The notes beneath the pieces are model-generated. The model saw only the letters and a list, made by a program, of their open reading frames with translations. It did not search any database and was not told the DNA's origin. Of a DNA stretch of 60,000 nucleotides, positions 44,236 to 56,400 are shown piece after piece. How positions within the stretch are numbered: position 1 is the stretch's first letter; each line of letters opens with the position of its first letter. Source of the stretch: Antedon mediterranea (lineage: Eukaryota > Echinodermata > Crinoidea > Comatulida > Antedonidae); contig NC_092675.1 in the NCBI RefSeq assembly GCF_964355755.1, forward strand, positions 627,001 to 687,000, in the 5' to 3' direction. The translations under genes were made by a program, and so were the position numbers.

Positions 44236-45481
44236 AAAGGTACAGAGAACTCGAGATGGTACGAAGTGTTTGTTAAGTCACCAATATATCGATTTGTATG
44301 AAAATGAATAGAAATGGTCTGCTGACATATATGGCTATACAAATTCAGAAAACAAACTTGAAAATCAACATAAAATAACATACAAACATATAAAGTAAGT
44401 AACATACTTGGAAAATACTTTGCGCATAACATTCAATTTCGATTTCAATTAGTTTTCTTGTTGAATTATTCCATGTCCATGAAACAATTCAAAATTAAAG
44501 ACAGTGTCATCTTATTCGGCCTTATTGTTTGAATTATATTTTGTTAAAAATATGTTAAAGATTTGAACTTCAATAACACGCGATGAATTATTTACGCTGC
44601 ATATATTTAATATATAGATTGCGTTTGATTAATTTATTAAATAACAGGTTGACTAAAGAGTTACTAATGAGAAATTGGTAGCTCATCAGTAAATTTACAA
44701 GCATGGCAGCACAATCGGAATTGAGTAACAACTCTAGTCTTAATGTGTCTTACTTTAGGCATACTGATTATAATTACTGTGGTAATGAATTAGCCTTCTC
44801 CTAAATGCAGGCCTAATGCTATGCTACAATTTGTATAATAACATGTAATGTAACTTACTGTGCAACTTTGTTACCAGAGTTTAGGAACATACCAAAATCA
44901 CAAATAACCCTATCGATCAAATCCAACTATCTTGATTGAAAAATTTCTACAATACATTGTGTATTTAGTACAATGTTATAGTCAGCTTGCCTTGTTCAGT
45001 TGTCGTTTCTGCGACTGCTATTAGTGCGATCACAGGTGGTCACTTCGCCCCTATCTATTGTTAAATCTCCTTAGAAATGCAATTCTTTTAAAACCATTGT
45101 TCTGTTCTGTACGCAAATTATTAAATTGGTACTAGCGTGTAACAAGAACTGATATCATGTAAATGAGTACCAGCACAGTGTTTTAGTGATGCATACAGTT
45201 AAATGATGGTAAAATAGAATGAGTTATACATCATAAAATAATACATACTGCTAATAATAAGTAAGTATGATGAGATAAATACGAGGTCGATGATGTCATG
45301 CACGTAAAATACATTGACCAAAATGAAGTTAATGAGGATCTTGTAATGAAAGAAACACTTAAACAACTCTTAAGCAGTAAATGTTTTAACAATGGTTGAA
45401 CTAAAATATTTATCTAATATTCTATGACAAGATTCATATGTGAAATATTTTTAGTTTAATAATTCAAAATCAGCACACTAA
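44236..45481. other. non-coding, nothing recognised
   Basis: No supported feature. Confidence 0.45.
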
Positions 45482-45608
45482 AGCTCTGCCAACAAACTTC
45501 ATGTGACAAAAAGTTTGATGTACCCTAATATGTTAGTGATATGACATCATCATGGCCATATATGGACACATCTTTTTGTCGCATAAGGTTTGATGGGTAG
45601 ACAGAATT
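45482..45608. mobile_element. palindromic MITE, family A copy 4, centre inverted
   Basis: AGCTCTGCCAACAAACTTCATG at the left and GATGGGTAGACAGAATT at the right. Here ATATGACATCATCATGGCCATATATGG lies in the opposite order to the centre of the copy at 33,425. So either the copy is inserted in reverse or the palindrome's centre has flipped. It is more diverged than the others. Confidence 0.75.
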
Positions 45609-48600
45609 ACATAGGCCTAATTGTGGATTAGTGTAGAAAAAGTCAGCATCAAGAGCAACTGTATTACATATAAATCGAGAATAAGCAACAGAATATCTGG
45701 AGGTCATTGGTATGAATGTCGTACGCGAACAATCGCAATTTGTACAATTTGTGTACCGTACTGAGTATTTAGTACAATGTATTACATTAATCTACTAAAT
45801 ATTATTACAACAAATTGTACCTGCGTTGTGTGTTCCATTGCGTTGAACGCACGCTCAGTTGCGTTACGTTTCTGGGATACTCTCGAATTATTATGATAAA
45901 TCAATACACGATACGGCAGTCAAACTAATAAATCAAATCATATTACGTTTAGAAAAAGCTGCAAAATCATGTCAGCAATTGAAGATCAGTTTCAACGAAA
46001 TGAAAGTAAAACATTTTGCAGATTATGATTTCGTTCTTGTATATCGGATGAGGAATGTGGTTTTAAGAATGAAAGTGATGGAAATAGCGTTTAAATTACA
46101 TGCTTAGTTAGTAGACTATAATCGGATTTAACAATTCAGCAACGAGAATGCATGCTGGTAATGAACTCAATAAATGTTAAACTAGTTATTATACGAGAAA
46201 TTAGAGTAATGAGTTGGTTTACGGATTAAACGATTTATTGTAATGAGAGGATAAAACATAGCCCTGAACATAAATAACTATGTATTATCCTGGGAGAATA
46301 ACAGATTAAAATAATAATTTCTCAATTTAAAACATAATGTAGGCCTAGTGCCTTTATTTTCACCCGCGTTTGTCCTCATTTACGAGATTTTAGGCACCAC
46401 AAAAATTAAACATGCATGAAAAAAGATGTGTAGAATATTAAATTAAATAATATCAAATATTTCGGGTCGCGAAAATAATGAATTTGCTTTCATGCATTTG
46501 TTCCATGTATTTTATATGTTGTAAGATCATTCATTTACAACAAGGATTCTATAATAGTATAATAAATAGGTTAGGAATAAGGACAGTTTAGCTATGTTAA
46601 TGGGTTCATAATTTATGGCCAAATCTATAATGGGAGCATAAATAAACGTAATAAATAATATATGTTTTCGTAATTCCATGTCTATAAGCGCTTATTATAA
46701 ATTATCAATACTGGATTTGGAAATCACGGAGAGCTACGTTATTTATGGTTTTCAAAATAAATATATTGGCAATTTAAAAAGTAAATATTGCAAAATGTTG
46801 GGCTTTTTGTTTTAAGTTATTATTTAGTTTTCCTAAATATTTCAAAGACTAAAGTTGTCTCTGCACCCTCTGTGGTATCTTTTAAAAATATTATTATTAT
46901 CCCCAGAAATGCAGGGTCAAGTTTCAATAAGTATCAATAAAGTATCAGATAAATAATAAATAAATAGTTTATGAATGGCAAACAAATTTGAGATTTTGCA
47001 ATGAAAATTTGTTTTGCATTTTATGTTTGCTCATACATTAACAAAGGCATAAACAAAATCAGAATATAAACAACCAGGCCATTGACATAACTTGGATTAT
47101 AAGCGTAAGGTGTAACAAATAACATGTCATGGACTTGGAAACAAATAAATACACTTCTCCTCAACATAGGCTCGTTCCGGCTTAGTATTTTGGCCAATTA
47201 TCACTAACTTCTGTGGGTTTGTCACTAACTTACCCAGGTATAATAACTAACTGAATATAAACATGGATCAATTGTATAGGTCCATGCTGTAAATATCCCT
47301 TAATTCGCACGTACTTACTTGTCTACAAAGCCTCGTTCACACAGGGCTTAGGCCTAATGAGGGATCGGATGAAGCAACTGGTTTGAATCAAAATGCCGTT
47401 AATAAACTACTATAATAATACTAATTTGAAATAAGATACATTGATCAATTGTATACTTTGCTTTATTTATAGGGAAAATGTATAAAACGCATTTAGTCTT
47501 ACCTGTTTTCCGCCGCAATACTTTTCGTTTCTCTTATTAAATCCAAACCATTTATATCTTCTGTCATACGATTGATTGAAGCACACTCAATGAACACCAT
47601 TACGTAAATGTTTCAAATCGTGATTCGCAGTTTGACTGTCGTGGCGCGCCATACATTGTGATAACATTTGGTTTTATTGCAGAGAATATAATAACAGGGA
47701 ATACTAGTTTTGTAATTCAAGTTCGTGACAAACATGTATGCCAGCTCGTACTAATAATAATGACACTTATTAGTATTTATATTTCCATTATTGTTCACAA
47801 TTTTATTACATATCGCTTGCATGATGAACGTTTGAATGACTTACAAATAATTTGTAATTATTATTCAAATCGAATTTACAATAGGTCTAAATATTATACT
47901 ATATATCATGCTTATTTATACGTTAGTTACGTGTTTAGAATGTAGGTCTAGGTTAGGTTTCTTTTTAGATTTTGTTCTGTTAAAACTGTTTGAGGTCACA
48001 TGATACACATAATGTTTGTACCCACTGTATAATAGACATATTATGTAAAATAAAAATAATCAAAAATCGATTGGAATGAGCCGTTCACGTGGGCTTTCAT
48101 TATAACTCCGGAAAGTCATCGTTTCTAGTTCGCGGGTTAAGTAATTGCAAGGGATGTAATTTTTCATCAAAGTAGGCCTACGTAATAGATCAGTTTTATA
48201 CCTAATTGTGAAAATATCGATTGTGTTTAGAATCAATAGCTTAAATTGTGACAGCAAGAATGTGCAAACTGTGAAACATTTGATGATAGAAACTTTACTT
48301 TGCTTGGAATAATTCAAAATTACAGAACGGACCCTCGGCATTTTAACATTTCTATTTACTTATCACTGGGCCTACGAAGCACAATAATATACAGTTGTGG
48401 TTCTCTTATCACAATTCATTCGTTTCGTCAGTTTTGCTAAATGAAATTTTAATTAAAACATTATTGCGTGGTACGTGTCATTGTAGTAGTTTAAATACAG
48501 AGGAAAGTCACTTTACATACCGTAGTTGTTTACATCCTCCACAATGGAAATAAGCAATCGTTGATGGCGCTAAACTACACAATTTTACCCAAGTGGACAA

Positions 48601-48940
48601 TAATGAAGTCCTGCAATAATGGATTATAAGAGGCTAACATGTGAGCAACAAAGTATAATTAATGGGTCTACCTTGTACAGTAACTCGAAAAAAAGAAATG
48701 TTTGAGATTGAAGAAATGAGTCTACCATAATCCATTAAACAAGCAAGTAGTCGACAATAATCTTGTAATACAATATTCTGTGACAGTAGTAACAACTATC
48801 ATAGCGCCCTCACACACATGGAAATCTTTTGAAATCATGTAATTTATGTAATGTCGCCCTCATCAAAACAAATCAGACTACAGACAAATTTATAGCGATA
48901 TTTATATATAATTTATGATATCTATAATACAATTCCTTCT
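45609..48940. other. non-coding, nothing recognised
   Basis: About 3.3 kb with no supported gene. Open frames at 45,859-46,107, 47,658-47,945 and 48,060-48,341 were considered and not accepted. Confidence 0.45.
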
Positions 48941-48949
48941 CAAACTTAA

Positions 48950-49080
48950 TTTGTACATTTCTTAGCTTTTAATTTTTCTCAGTTTATTGTAATAATTTTT
49001 ATGGTGTTTTTACTATACAAGTTAATATTTGAAAATCTCAACTTTTTCAGTGGTTTGGCATTACAAAGAATTCTTTGTAT
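48950..49080. repeat. dispersed duplicate, copy 1
   Basis: CATTTCTTAGCTTTTAAT, CTCAGTTTATTGTAATA and ACTATACAAGTTAATATTTG recur in the same order at 50,213-50,330, with substitutions. It is probably two copies of one element's A+T-rich end. Confidence 0.6.
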
Positions 49081-50212
49081 TTTGTAATTTGTTTTTCTGT
49101 CTAATTTTTTATTTTCTGTATACTTGTTGCACATCTCATTGAGACTGTGCATCTGATATAAAAGAGCTACAACAAAGTTCAGTTCTACGAAACTGAGTTT
49201 TATGCAGGTTAGGTAAAGTTGGAATGTCTTCTAAACGTTAATCTCTTTCATTAATTGTTACCAATGCACTTGACAGTGCCATGGCAATACGGTTTTAAAA
49301 ACGTCTGTTTTTTAATTGTCCGCATTGTGCCTATATATTGTTTATTCGGATATCAGAAGAGTCATTATGTAACTGTATATTTTAAGCCTATGTATTCTAT
49401 ACATTTTATTTCAACAATATTTTACGAGGGTGGTCCATCCAGCCGAAGCTGATCATTAGGGACCCTCACAGAAATACAACATGACGAGACATAAACATGT
49501 AACAATAAAAATCAAATTAAAATAGGCCCCTAAATATAATTTATAAAGATAAAAATCAAAATTAAATTGGCCATCACAGAAGAAAAGATATGGAAAAGGA
49601 AGCAACTAAACAAGAAGATGGTTCTTGAGCAGAAATTGGAAGGAAGTGTAAAATGATCGGAATATGTCTAAATTGGTTTGCATCACATTACACATAATTA
49701 TGAGGAATTAAAATCCAATTGTTATAAATTGAATATGTTATGTAAATTTAAATAAGAGTAATGAAATCTGGAAATAATGAGGCAGACGTGATGACGTCAA
49801 TTGTTTTACGGCATAAATTGGTTGAAATCAATTGAAAACGATGAATAATTCTAACACCATGACTTTATTTCTTCTTTAATATTTGTTTATATAAATTGGT
49901 TTAATAAATAACAATTATGCTGTATTGATCTACTATAAATTTATCAATATTTCATCTTCTTGTATGATTAACAATATTTATTCCTTATTATTATATGTCT
50001 ATGTTTCAATTACACGAAGGCTGTTGCGTAAATGTATAAAAGGTTAAACTCGACTGATTTTAATGTCTTATGCATTTCATGCAACTGAAGATACATACGT
50101 TCACGATATAAAATCAATAAAAAGGCTTTAGAATCTTCGGTAAACTGATTCAATCATATACATCATTATGTTGCCAATAATGGTTCAATGGACGCCGCGA
50201 TCTTAATTTTTA
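49081..50212. other. non-coding, nothing recognised
   Basis: No supported feature. Confidence 0.45.
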
Positions 50213-50330
50213 CATTTCTTAGTTGTTAATCTTACTCAGTTTATTTTAATAGTATGTATGTGTGTTTTATTATACAAGTTAATATTTGTCATGATAAAGG
50301 ATACTTTATATTTTGTATTTCTTTTCCATT
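50213..50330. repeat. dispersed duplicate, copy 2
   Basis: CATTTCTTAGTTGTTAATC, CTCAGTTTATTTTAATA and ATTATACAAGTTAATATTTG match the segment at 48,950-49,080. Confidence 0.6.
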
Positions 50331-50429
50331 TACTGTAGGCTAGCAAGTCGACGTAGGCCTATTTAATATAAAATCTCTTCAACTATATAGGTCTATAGAA
50401 TAGGCCTATTTAAATATTATCGCGTATTT

Positions 50430-50534
50430 AAGCTTGGTTCCCACTAGAGACGCAACGCAAAGACGTTAATTACGCAGCGCAAGTGATTCGACCAATCACA
50501 AGCGATGGATTATTCGAACAGTTGCTTGTCTGTC
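50430..50534. mobile_element. truncated family B MITE
   Basis: AAGCTTGGTTCCCACTAGAG, ACGCAACGCAAAGACG, then GACCAATCACAAGCGATGG and ATTATTCGAACAGTTGCTTG match the left half of the element at 42,595. Similarity stops near the centre. The left end is preceded by TTA, so the junction reads TTAAGC. Confidence 0.8.
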
Positions 50535-50942
50535 TGAAGTTCAAATGAATTATGAATATGAATTATTAATCAATTGTTTGCATAATCGGAAATTCTTCTG
50601 TTCTGTTGCCGACATTGTAATACTTGTTACTATAGGCCATTGAGAGTTTATGGTGCGGCCCATTAAATATTATTGCAACTTACATCGAAATAATGAGCAG
50701 TTTAATTAGACATTCTTATATTTACATTAATTACCATATGCTTTCAAAATTAATAATTTACTAGATATCGTCGTCATATGGGCTATGCCTATAGTATTAA
50801 GTAATGTAATGTTGCATAACGTCTCTGCTGTGGCGATATGATTTCAAAAAATGATTTAAAAAAAATATGCTCCTTGAGGATTTCGAGGATTCAGGTTACG
50901 TATTAATATTTATACAGTATTATTTATTTATTTCACAACACA
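50535..50942. other. non-coding, nothing recognised
   Basis: No supported feature. Confidence 0.45.
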
Positions 50943-51131
50943 TGTTGATGACATAAAATGGCTGGTGTGTACCACGTGAGCTGAATGTTGTCTTTACATT
51001 AATGTTGGTGAATATGAAACAAAATGGCTGGTGTGTACCTACCACGTGACCTGAATGTCGTCTTTACATTAATGTTGATGAAAATGAAACAAAATGGCTG
51101 GATTGTACCACGTGAGCTGAATGTCGTCTTT
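50943..51131. repeat. 65-69 bp tandem repeat, three copies
   Basis: AAAATGGCTGGTGTGTACC, ACGTGAGCTGAATGTCGTCT and TTACATTAATGTTGATGA repeat three times, with the AAAATGGCTGG core at about 50,956, 51,021 and 51,090. The copies differ by small indels, including a CCTA insertion in the second. Confidence 0.9.
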
Positions 51132-52249
51132 GCTACTATGGGTGGAGTATTAATTTAATCTCGGAGTGGGTTGAAATCTGCTACGTTTACCATAATTGCC
51201 AGACATGCAGCAAGCTTCATACAAGGCATAGTAAACCATAGATTCAATACGCGTTTCCAAATTTAAGTTTCTGATATCAATTTTTCAATCTTGCATTCAT
51301 TGTCTGTTTTTTAAAAATTAAAAAAACCAATCAAATAATTCAATTCCAAAATAACTTTAATAATAACAATAATCATATGAAATAAAATATTTAAAATGTG
51401 AGCCACACCGTTGCTATGCTATAGGCCTAGTCTTTATATTCATTCTCTTAAAAAATTACCAAGGGATAAAATGTACCATGGACAATGACATTAATAGATT
51501 CACTCGAAATATACGTTTCTATACAATATAATTACAAAATGATATTTCCATATCATATGTCCATATATGGGATGGGAATATATCAACAATCATTTTTTTC
51601 CTAAACATTTTCTTTAAAAAACCTTTTCAGCTAATTTTTAACAATAAATATAACAATACTGAGTTATTATATAGTGATTATCGTAACGTTCTTCTAGTCT
51701 ACTAAAATTGTATTTATCATTATGTTATTGGATCTATATATCTATTGTACTGTTCAATTACATATTCATATCATGAATTTGAATTTGTTTCATAATTATG
51801 CTTTTCATATTTATAATGCAATATCAATATATATATACATATATATAACAAATACTTTATAATCATTTTAATCCTAAATATTGATATAAAGATATTGTTT
51901 TTTCAAAGCACCAATGACAATATACAATATTCACCTTTTGTTTAAATTTACTTTGTTTTTATTTGACATACTATATTCACAGGGAAATAATAGAATGGGA
52001 ATGTATCTACAGAAAGCACTAACGCTTTTATTTCACAAACAAGATAATAACTAATCAAAATACAGAGAAACAAAATTGAACAACAGCTATATTATCATAA
52101 ATGTTGCATGTAGACACTCTGCCAGAAAAATATTAGAACACTTCCTAAACCAGAAATGTTTCTAAGTTCAAAATTGTCATAATTATTTTTAACAGTGTCA
52201 CCAGTACCAAGTTGTAAGAAATTGTACATTACGGATATATTATTACTCT
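51132..52249. other. non-coding, nothing recognised
   Basis: Very A+T-rich, with TATATATACATATATATA near 51,830. No gene seen. Confidence 0.45.
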
Positions 52250-52422
52250 AAACCTGTCTACACATTCAAACTGTATGCGAGTAAAAAAAAATCAAAACAA
52301 ATCTGATGTGCCCATACAGTATATGGACGTGACACAAAGTACCATATTTGAGCATATCACTACCATATTTGGGCACATCACACTTTTTTTTGTAAAATTA
52401 GTTTGATAGTGTAGACAGAGCT
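52250..52422. mobile_element. palindromic MITE, family A copy 5 (173 bp)
   Basis: AACCTGTCTACACATTCAAAC at the left and GTTTGATAGTGTAGACAGAGCT at the right. The centre has TGATGTGCCCATACAGTATATGG, then ACCATATTTGAGCATATC and ACCATATTTGGGCACATCAC in tandem. It is the longest copy because of small insertions in the left arm. Confidence 0.88.
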
Positions 52423-52430
52423 ATAGATAC

Positions 52431-52595
52431 AGTAGAACTCCTGTTAAGGGGACAATAACATTAATTATAAGGTTTGTTTTGCACATTAGTGTTAAAACAT
52501 ATATTTCCCCTTGGAAAGTGTCCCCTTAATAAAGGGTGTCCCTTCAATAGCGGTTTGTCGTAGTGCTAAAACGTATATATTTCCCCATGTTCATT
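52431..52595 (+). repeat. ACAGTAGAAC dispersed repeat, copy 2
   Basis: TACAGTAGAACTCCTGTTAA, then GGTTTGTTTTGCACATTAGT, TGTCCCCTTAATAAAGGGTG and TCCCTTCAATAGCGG. An internal stretch, AGTGTTAAAACATATATTTCC, recurs as AGTGCTAAAACGTATATATTTCC. A related fragment lies at about 54,262-54,340 (TTAAGGAGACACCTTT ... GTAGGGATGTCCAGTGAATAGGGATGG). Confidence 0.5.
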
Positions 52596-55500
52596 TCATA
52601 GGTAGGTAGGCTGGAGAAGAGTGTTCCAAAAAATGGGTTTTAGTTTACCTGTATTTAGTATACAAATGAGTGTCATAAACTAAGTGGTTTTCACACACTG
52701 GTCTTACACCAAGAAATTATATATTTTGTAGCTTGTAAAGGTAGAGATGTACTGGACGCAAGAGGCCATGTTAATGAATGAAGTTCAGTTGTATAAATTA
52801 TCCTTATGTTTTATAATGTTCAATTAATACACAAAATGTAAACTTAGGAGAGCCTTATATGGTTTATTATTGCATTTATCCTCAAATACAATCAGGTGGA
52901 ATTTAATCAATGTTTACTATAGCACCATAGTATAACACAGATAAACTTAAACAACTACAAATAACATACAATAAACTAGAATGGTGAAGAATATACATTA
53001 TGTATGCTAATATTATTAACAAAGCAATTTGTTGGTTTATATCTGCTGTACAAACCATTGTTTTATACCAGACATTGACATTTCATCACTGTCCTACAAG
53101 GATTTACACACTTCCTTCATTTAACATATCCATTGGGTAAATAATCTCACTACTGTACCATCTGTTCTCACATCATCAGTACATTTAAATATTAACCAAT
53201 TTTATTTACTTTCACAAGATTACAATCATTGTTATTATTTATTAGCATATTTGTTATGCAACTAAAAGTTAATAAAGTGATTATATCTACATCAGTGCAT
53301 ATGATTATTACCATGATTTAAAGAATAAATTATTACTTGATTATTTCTAAATAAATTTTTATCTTTCTATTGAACTAAGACAAAGCTAGTTCTCTTCTTC
53401 TAAAAATTAAAGCATTAATAAATATGTTGCCAAGATTGTCAAGATAATTTAAAAAGCAATGATTAAAGTGAAAACAATAATCATGCTTTATTTATTTATA
53501 AAACCAGTTCTAAGGAAAAAACTATGCAAAAATATTTGCTTAAGGTTATTTTGAATTCATAAATCATTGGCTCGAAAAAGGTAAAATGATTTCTTTTAAA
53601 AACAAGATTGATAATCTTGAGAACCCCATAGATAGATTACTGGTTGAACAATAGCATTTGGATTGTCATTTCAGAAGGTATCTTATGCAAGAAATAGGCA
53701 TAATAATATCAAACTGCAAATCACGTACTGTGTTAATAGTACTTTATCTTTCAGACAAATGCTAGAATTCAAGAATTTAGTGAGCATGTGTTATTAGGTT
53801 TGGTTGGTTTAAAATCAAATGATCATTAAGAAAAATAAAACTTGTATAATAAAAATAAATACAGTAAACGCACCTGTAACTTTGTACTTTAAATATCTAT
53901 TCTTAATACACACATACATATCATTTGTGTGGAAGCATGTATTGTAACATTAAAACCACGATAAACAATATTTGCATAAAACCATATAGAGAAAACTAAC
54001 AGTCATATTAGATACAGTAACTTGTATCATCATATTAGTTTCACTATTGTAGTAACCTCTATGCATTGTCACAACAGATACAAACGCATCAATTTACATC
54101 TTACATTTCATTTTATACAATTAACAATATAAATAAAATTGTTTTAAGATTTCTTTTCTCAAGACAAATAATAATAGCATTGAAAGAAAAATTATTTGAG
54201 AATTTTGTCTAAACTACATATCTTATTTGCAGGGAAACATTTGATGTGTCAGAAAAAGGGATATTAATTAAGGAGACACCTTTAGAACAAAGTTATACCC
54301 TTTGTAGGGATGTCCAGTGAATAGGGATGGAAGATTACCTTTTCTTTACCATTTATTAAACTAAAACTATTGATTTAGATTTTGTTATTTATATAACATA
54401 ATAACATAATTTGTTATAACTTTATTCTTATATTTAGTATGGCCAGCATATAGCTGGAAACACACATCAGATGAAAAAAAAACCTAACAAGACACATGTA
54501 CAGTTACTGGCTCTGTTATTGGCCACATTATACTTGGTCTCATTACATTTACATTATATTTTAAACAAAAATAAAGGAATAAAGAAATCTACGCGATTGA
54601 AATAAGCGGCCTGTTGCGCTATTTAGATTCATGGAATCTTCTCTATTTTAATATGTCAGTCTATCATCATTCTCCTCCTCCTCACAATACTGTACACCTA
54701 CATTTCTTTAGTTACATAATAAGCACCATTTTCATCATATTTTATTGCCGTTGCTAGGCAACTAATTGGAACTTGCATTCAAATAAATATATTGGTGATA
54801 AAAGATCACATATCTAGCAAATATACTGAAAGAAAGCTACAAGAAATGTGCCAATACACAGTGCCAATACACAGACAAATCTAAAGAATTAGATCATTTA
54901 AGACATTAAATCAAAAGCAAAGCTTTTCAAGACGACCAAATAAGGAACAATAAATGCCATGATCTATAACTCGCTGACAAAAGGTTTAATTAGTTTTCCA
55001 GAAAGATGGCATTTCTATTCATGATAGAAATACAATTGTATTGTATATCCTAATTCAAAGAAAAACAGATCTAGAAGGTTCTACCAGCAAACATTAGTTT
55101 GCCTGGTAACCAAGTATAAAGTGCAGATTGGCCTAGGTGAGATGTTTACTAAAGAGCTCCATATCACTGTACACATACAGCTGTACATTAAATAATGAAA
55201 TGCTTTGTTCTGTTTTTTTAAGGACAATATTTAACCAATAAAAACTAATCTATACTGCATAGGTCTAGTACCTAATGAAACATGTAATGAAATTATATGA
55301 AAACGTAGAAAGTGAATTTTCAATTAGAGCAGTATTTATATTAGATTTTACTACAGTATATCATTAAAATCCATTGGACAGATGCATTGTTGCCGATGAT
55401 AGAATTACAAAACATGTGACATTTCCCACATTATTAACATATTAAAAACAGATTTCATAAACCTTGTTATATCACAACTTAAATAATTAAATTACATGGA

Positions 55501-55883
55501 ATATATTCTTAATACACCAAATGAAAATTTAAGATATCTGTATATACCTATAAACACTGGCAAACATCCAATACTGAAAAAGCTAACTTCAACATTAACG
55601 GGGGAAAAATCATGCAAGGTTTTTATAAAAATATTATTATTAAATCAACTACGGTAATTCCAATCTGTACATTTCCTAAAAAAAGAGGGAGGGATTTCAA
55701 TTAAATTATTCACCTGCATCTTACACATAAATACACAAGCAGCATCAACTGTCTAATCTAGGTGATTTGTATAACATTGAGTTGTTCTGTTTGCATTTTT
55801 TTTGCTTGGGAAATTGACCAACAGCAGCAGAGCACAAGTTTGTATGAAAAAAATTGGGTTTTTTTTTCTCTCAATTTTTAAAG
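52596..55883 (-). other. 3' flank and presumed 3' UTR of the minus-strand membrane-protein gene
   Basis: On the minus strand this follows the stop codon of the exon at 55,884-56,385. It has no coding-like frame. TTTATT motifs, which are AATAAA on the minus strand, occur for example near 54,742 and 53,233. I cannot say which marks the polyadenylation site, so the UTR end is unknown. The nearer part is likely transcribed. Confidence 0.35.
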
Positions 55884-56385
55884 TTAGTCTTCATCGCTGT
55901 CTGATGAGCTGCTGTCATCTTCATAAAAACCGTGTTTGCGATGTTGCAACATTGCTTCCATTGCTGCATCCGAATCAGGATCAGATTTACGAATAGCAAT
56001 CCAAATTGCAAATGAAAATACGTAGAGAGCTAAAACGGGCATCAGTGACAAAATGACAGCACATTTAACAGTTCTACAACCTCTTGTCGGCTTTTTGCGT
56101 GCTTTCCTTCGAATTATTCTCGTCTTTCGTTTCTTTTGCTTCTTAAACTCACGAACAAACGGCGTGTCTATTCCCTTCTTTGTTAGGTTTGCCAGTTGTG
56201 TGATGTTCCACTCTGGATGATGAAAATGGATATCAAATTTTTGTGCCCAGCGAGCAAAAACTGCCTTCTCGGTCATAAATAAATGGCCTGATTTCAGATT
56301 GTGTTCGCTCCAGCTATAGTAGAGGCATTCTTTTGTTCCATTTGGTTCATAGTAATGATAAGTAGTTAAATTATCATTATTATCC
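55884..56385 (-). CDS. last coding exon of an unidentified single-pass membrane protein
   Basis: The minus-strand exon starts after the acceptor CTTATTTTTTTTTAG (AG at 56,386-56,387) and runs 166 codons to a TAA at 55,884. It enters with one base of a split codon. Order of regions: a Tyr-rich start (TTYHYYEPNGTKECLYYSW), a probable globular part ending FDIHFHHPEWNI, a strongly basic stretch (about 97-124, KKQKKRKTRIIRRKARKK), one hydrophobic helix (about 127-148, CAVILSLMPVLALYVFSFAI), then an acidic tail ending EDDSSSSDSDED. Charges on either side of the helix favour a cytosolic basic side and an external acidic tail; the NGT and NIT sequons would argue the other way. An internal ATG at 56,276 is not the start, because the frame stays open to the acceptor. 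I do not recognise the family. Upstream exons should lie beyond 56,400. Confidence 0.7.
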
Positions 56386-56400
56386 CTAAAAAAAAATAAG
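56386..56400 (-). other. splice acceptor of the membrane-protein exon
   Basis: On the minus strand CTTATTTTTTTTTAG precedes GGATAATAATG, a long uninterrupted T tract ending in AG. This supports the exon start and its strand. Confidence 0.7.

Noticed and set aside
45859-46107. Plus-strand frame of about 82 codons, helical and Lys-rich (DTAVKLINQIILRLEKAAKS...)
   Set aside because: Composition is protein-like, but it begins at TTG with no clear start. An AG lies just before it without a good pyrimidine tract, and I recognise no family.
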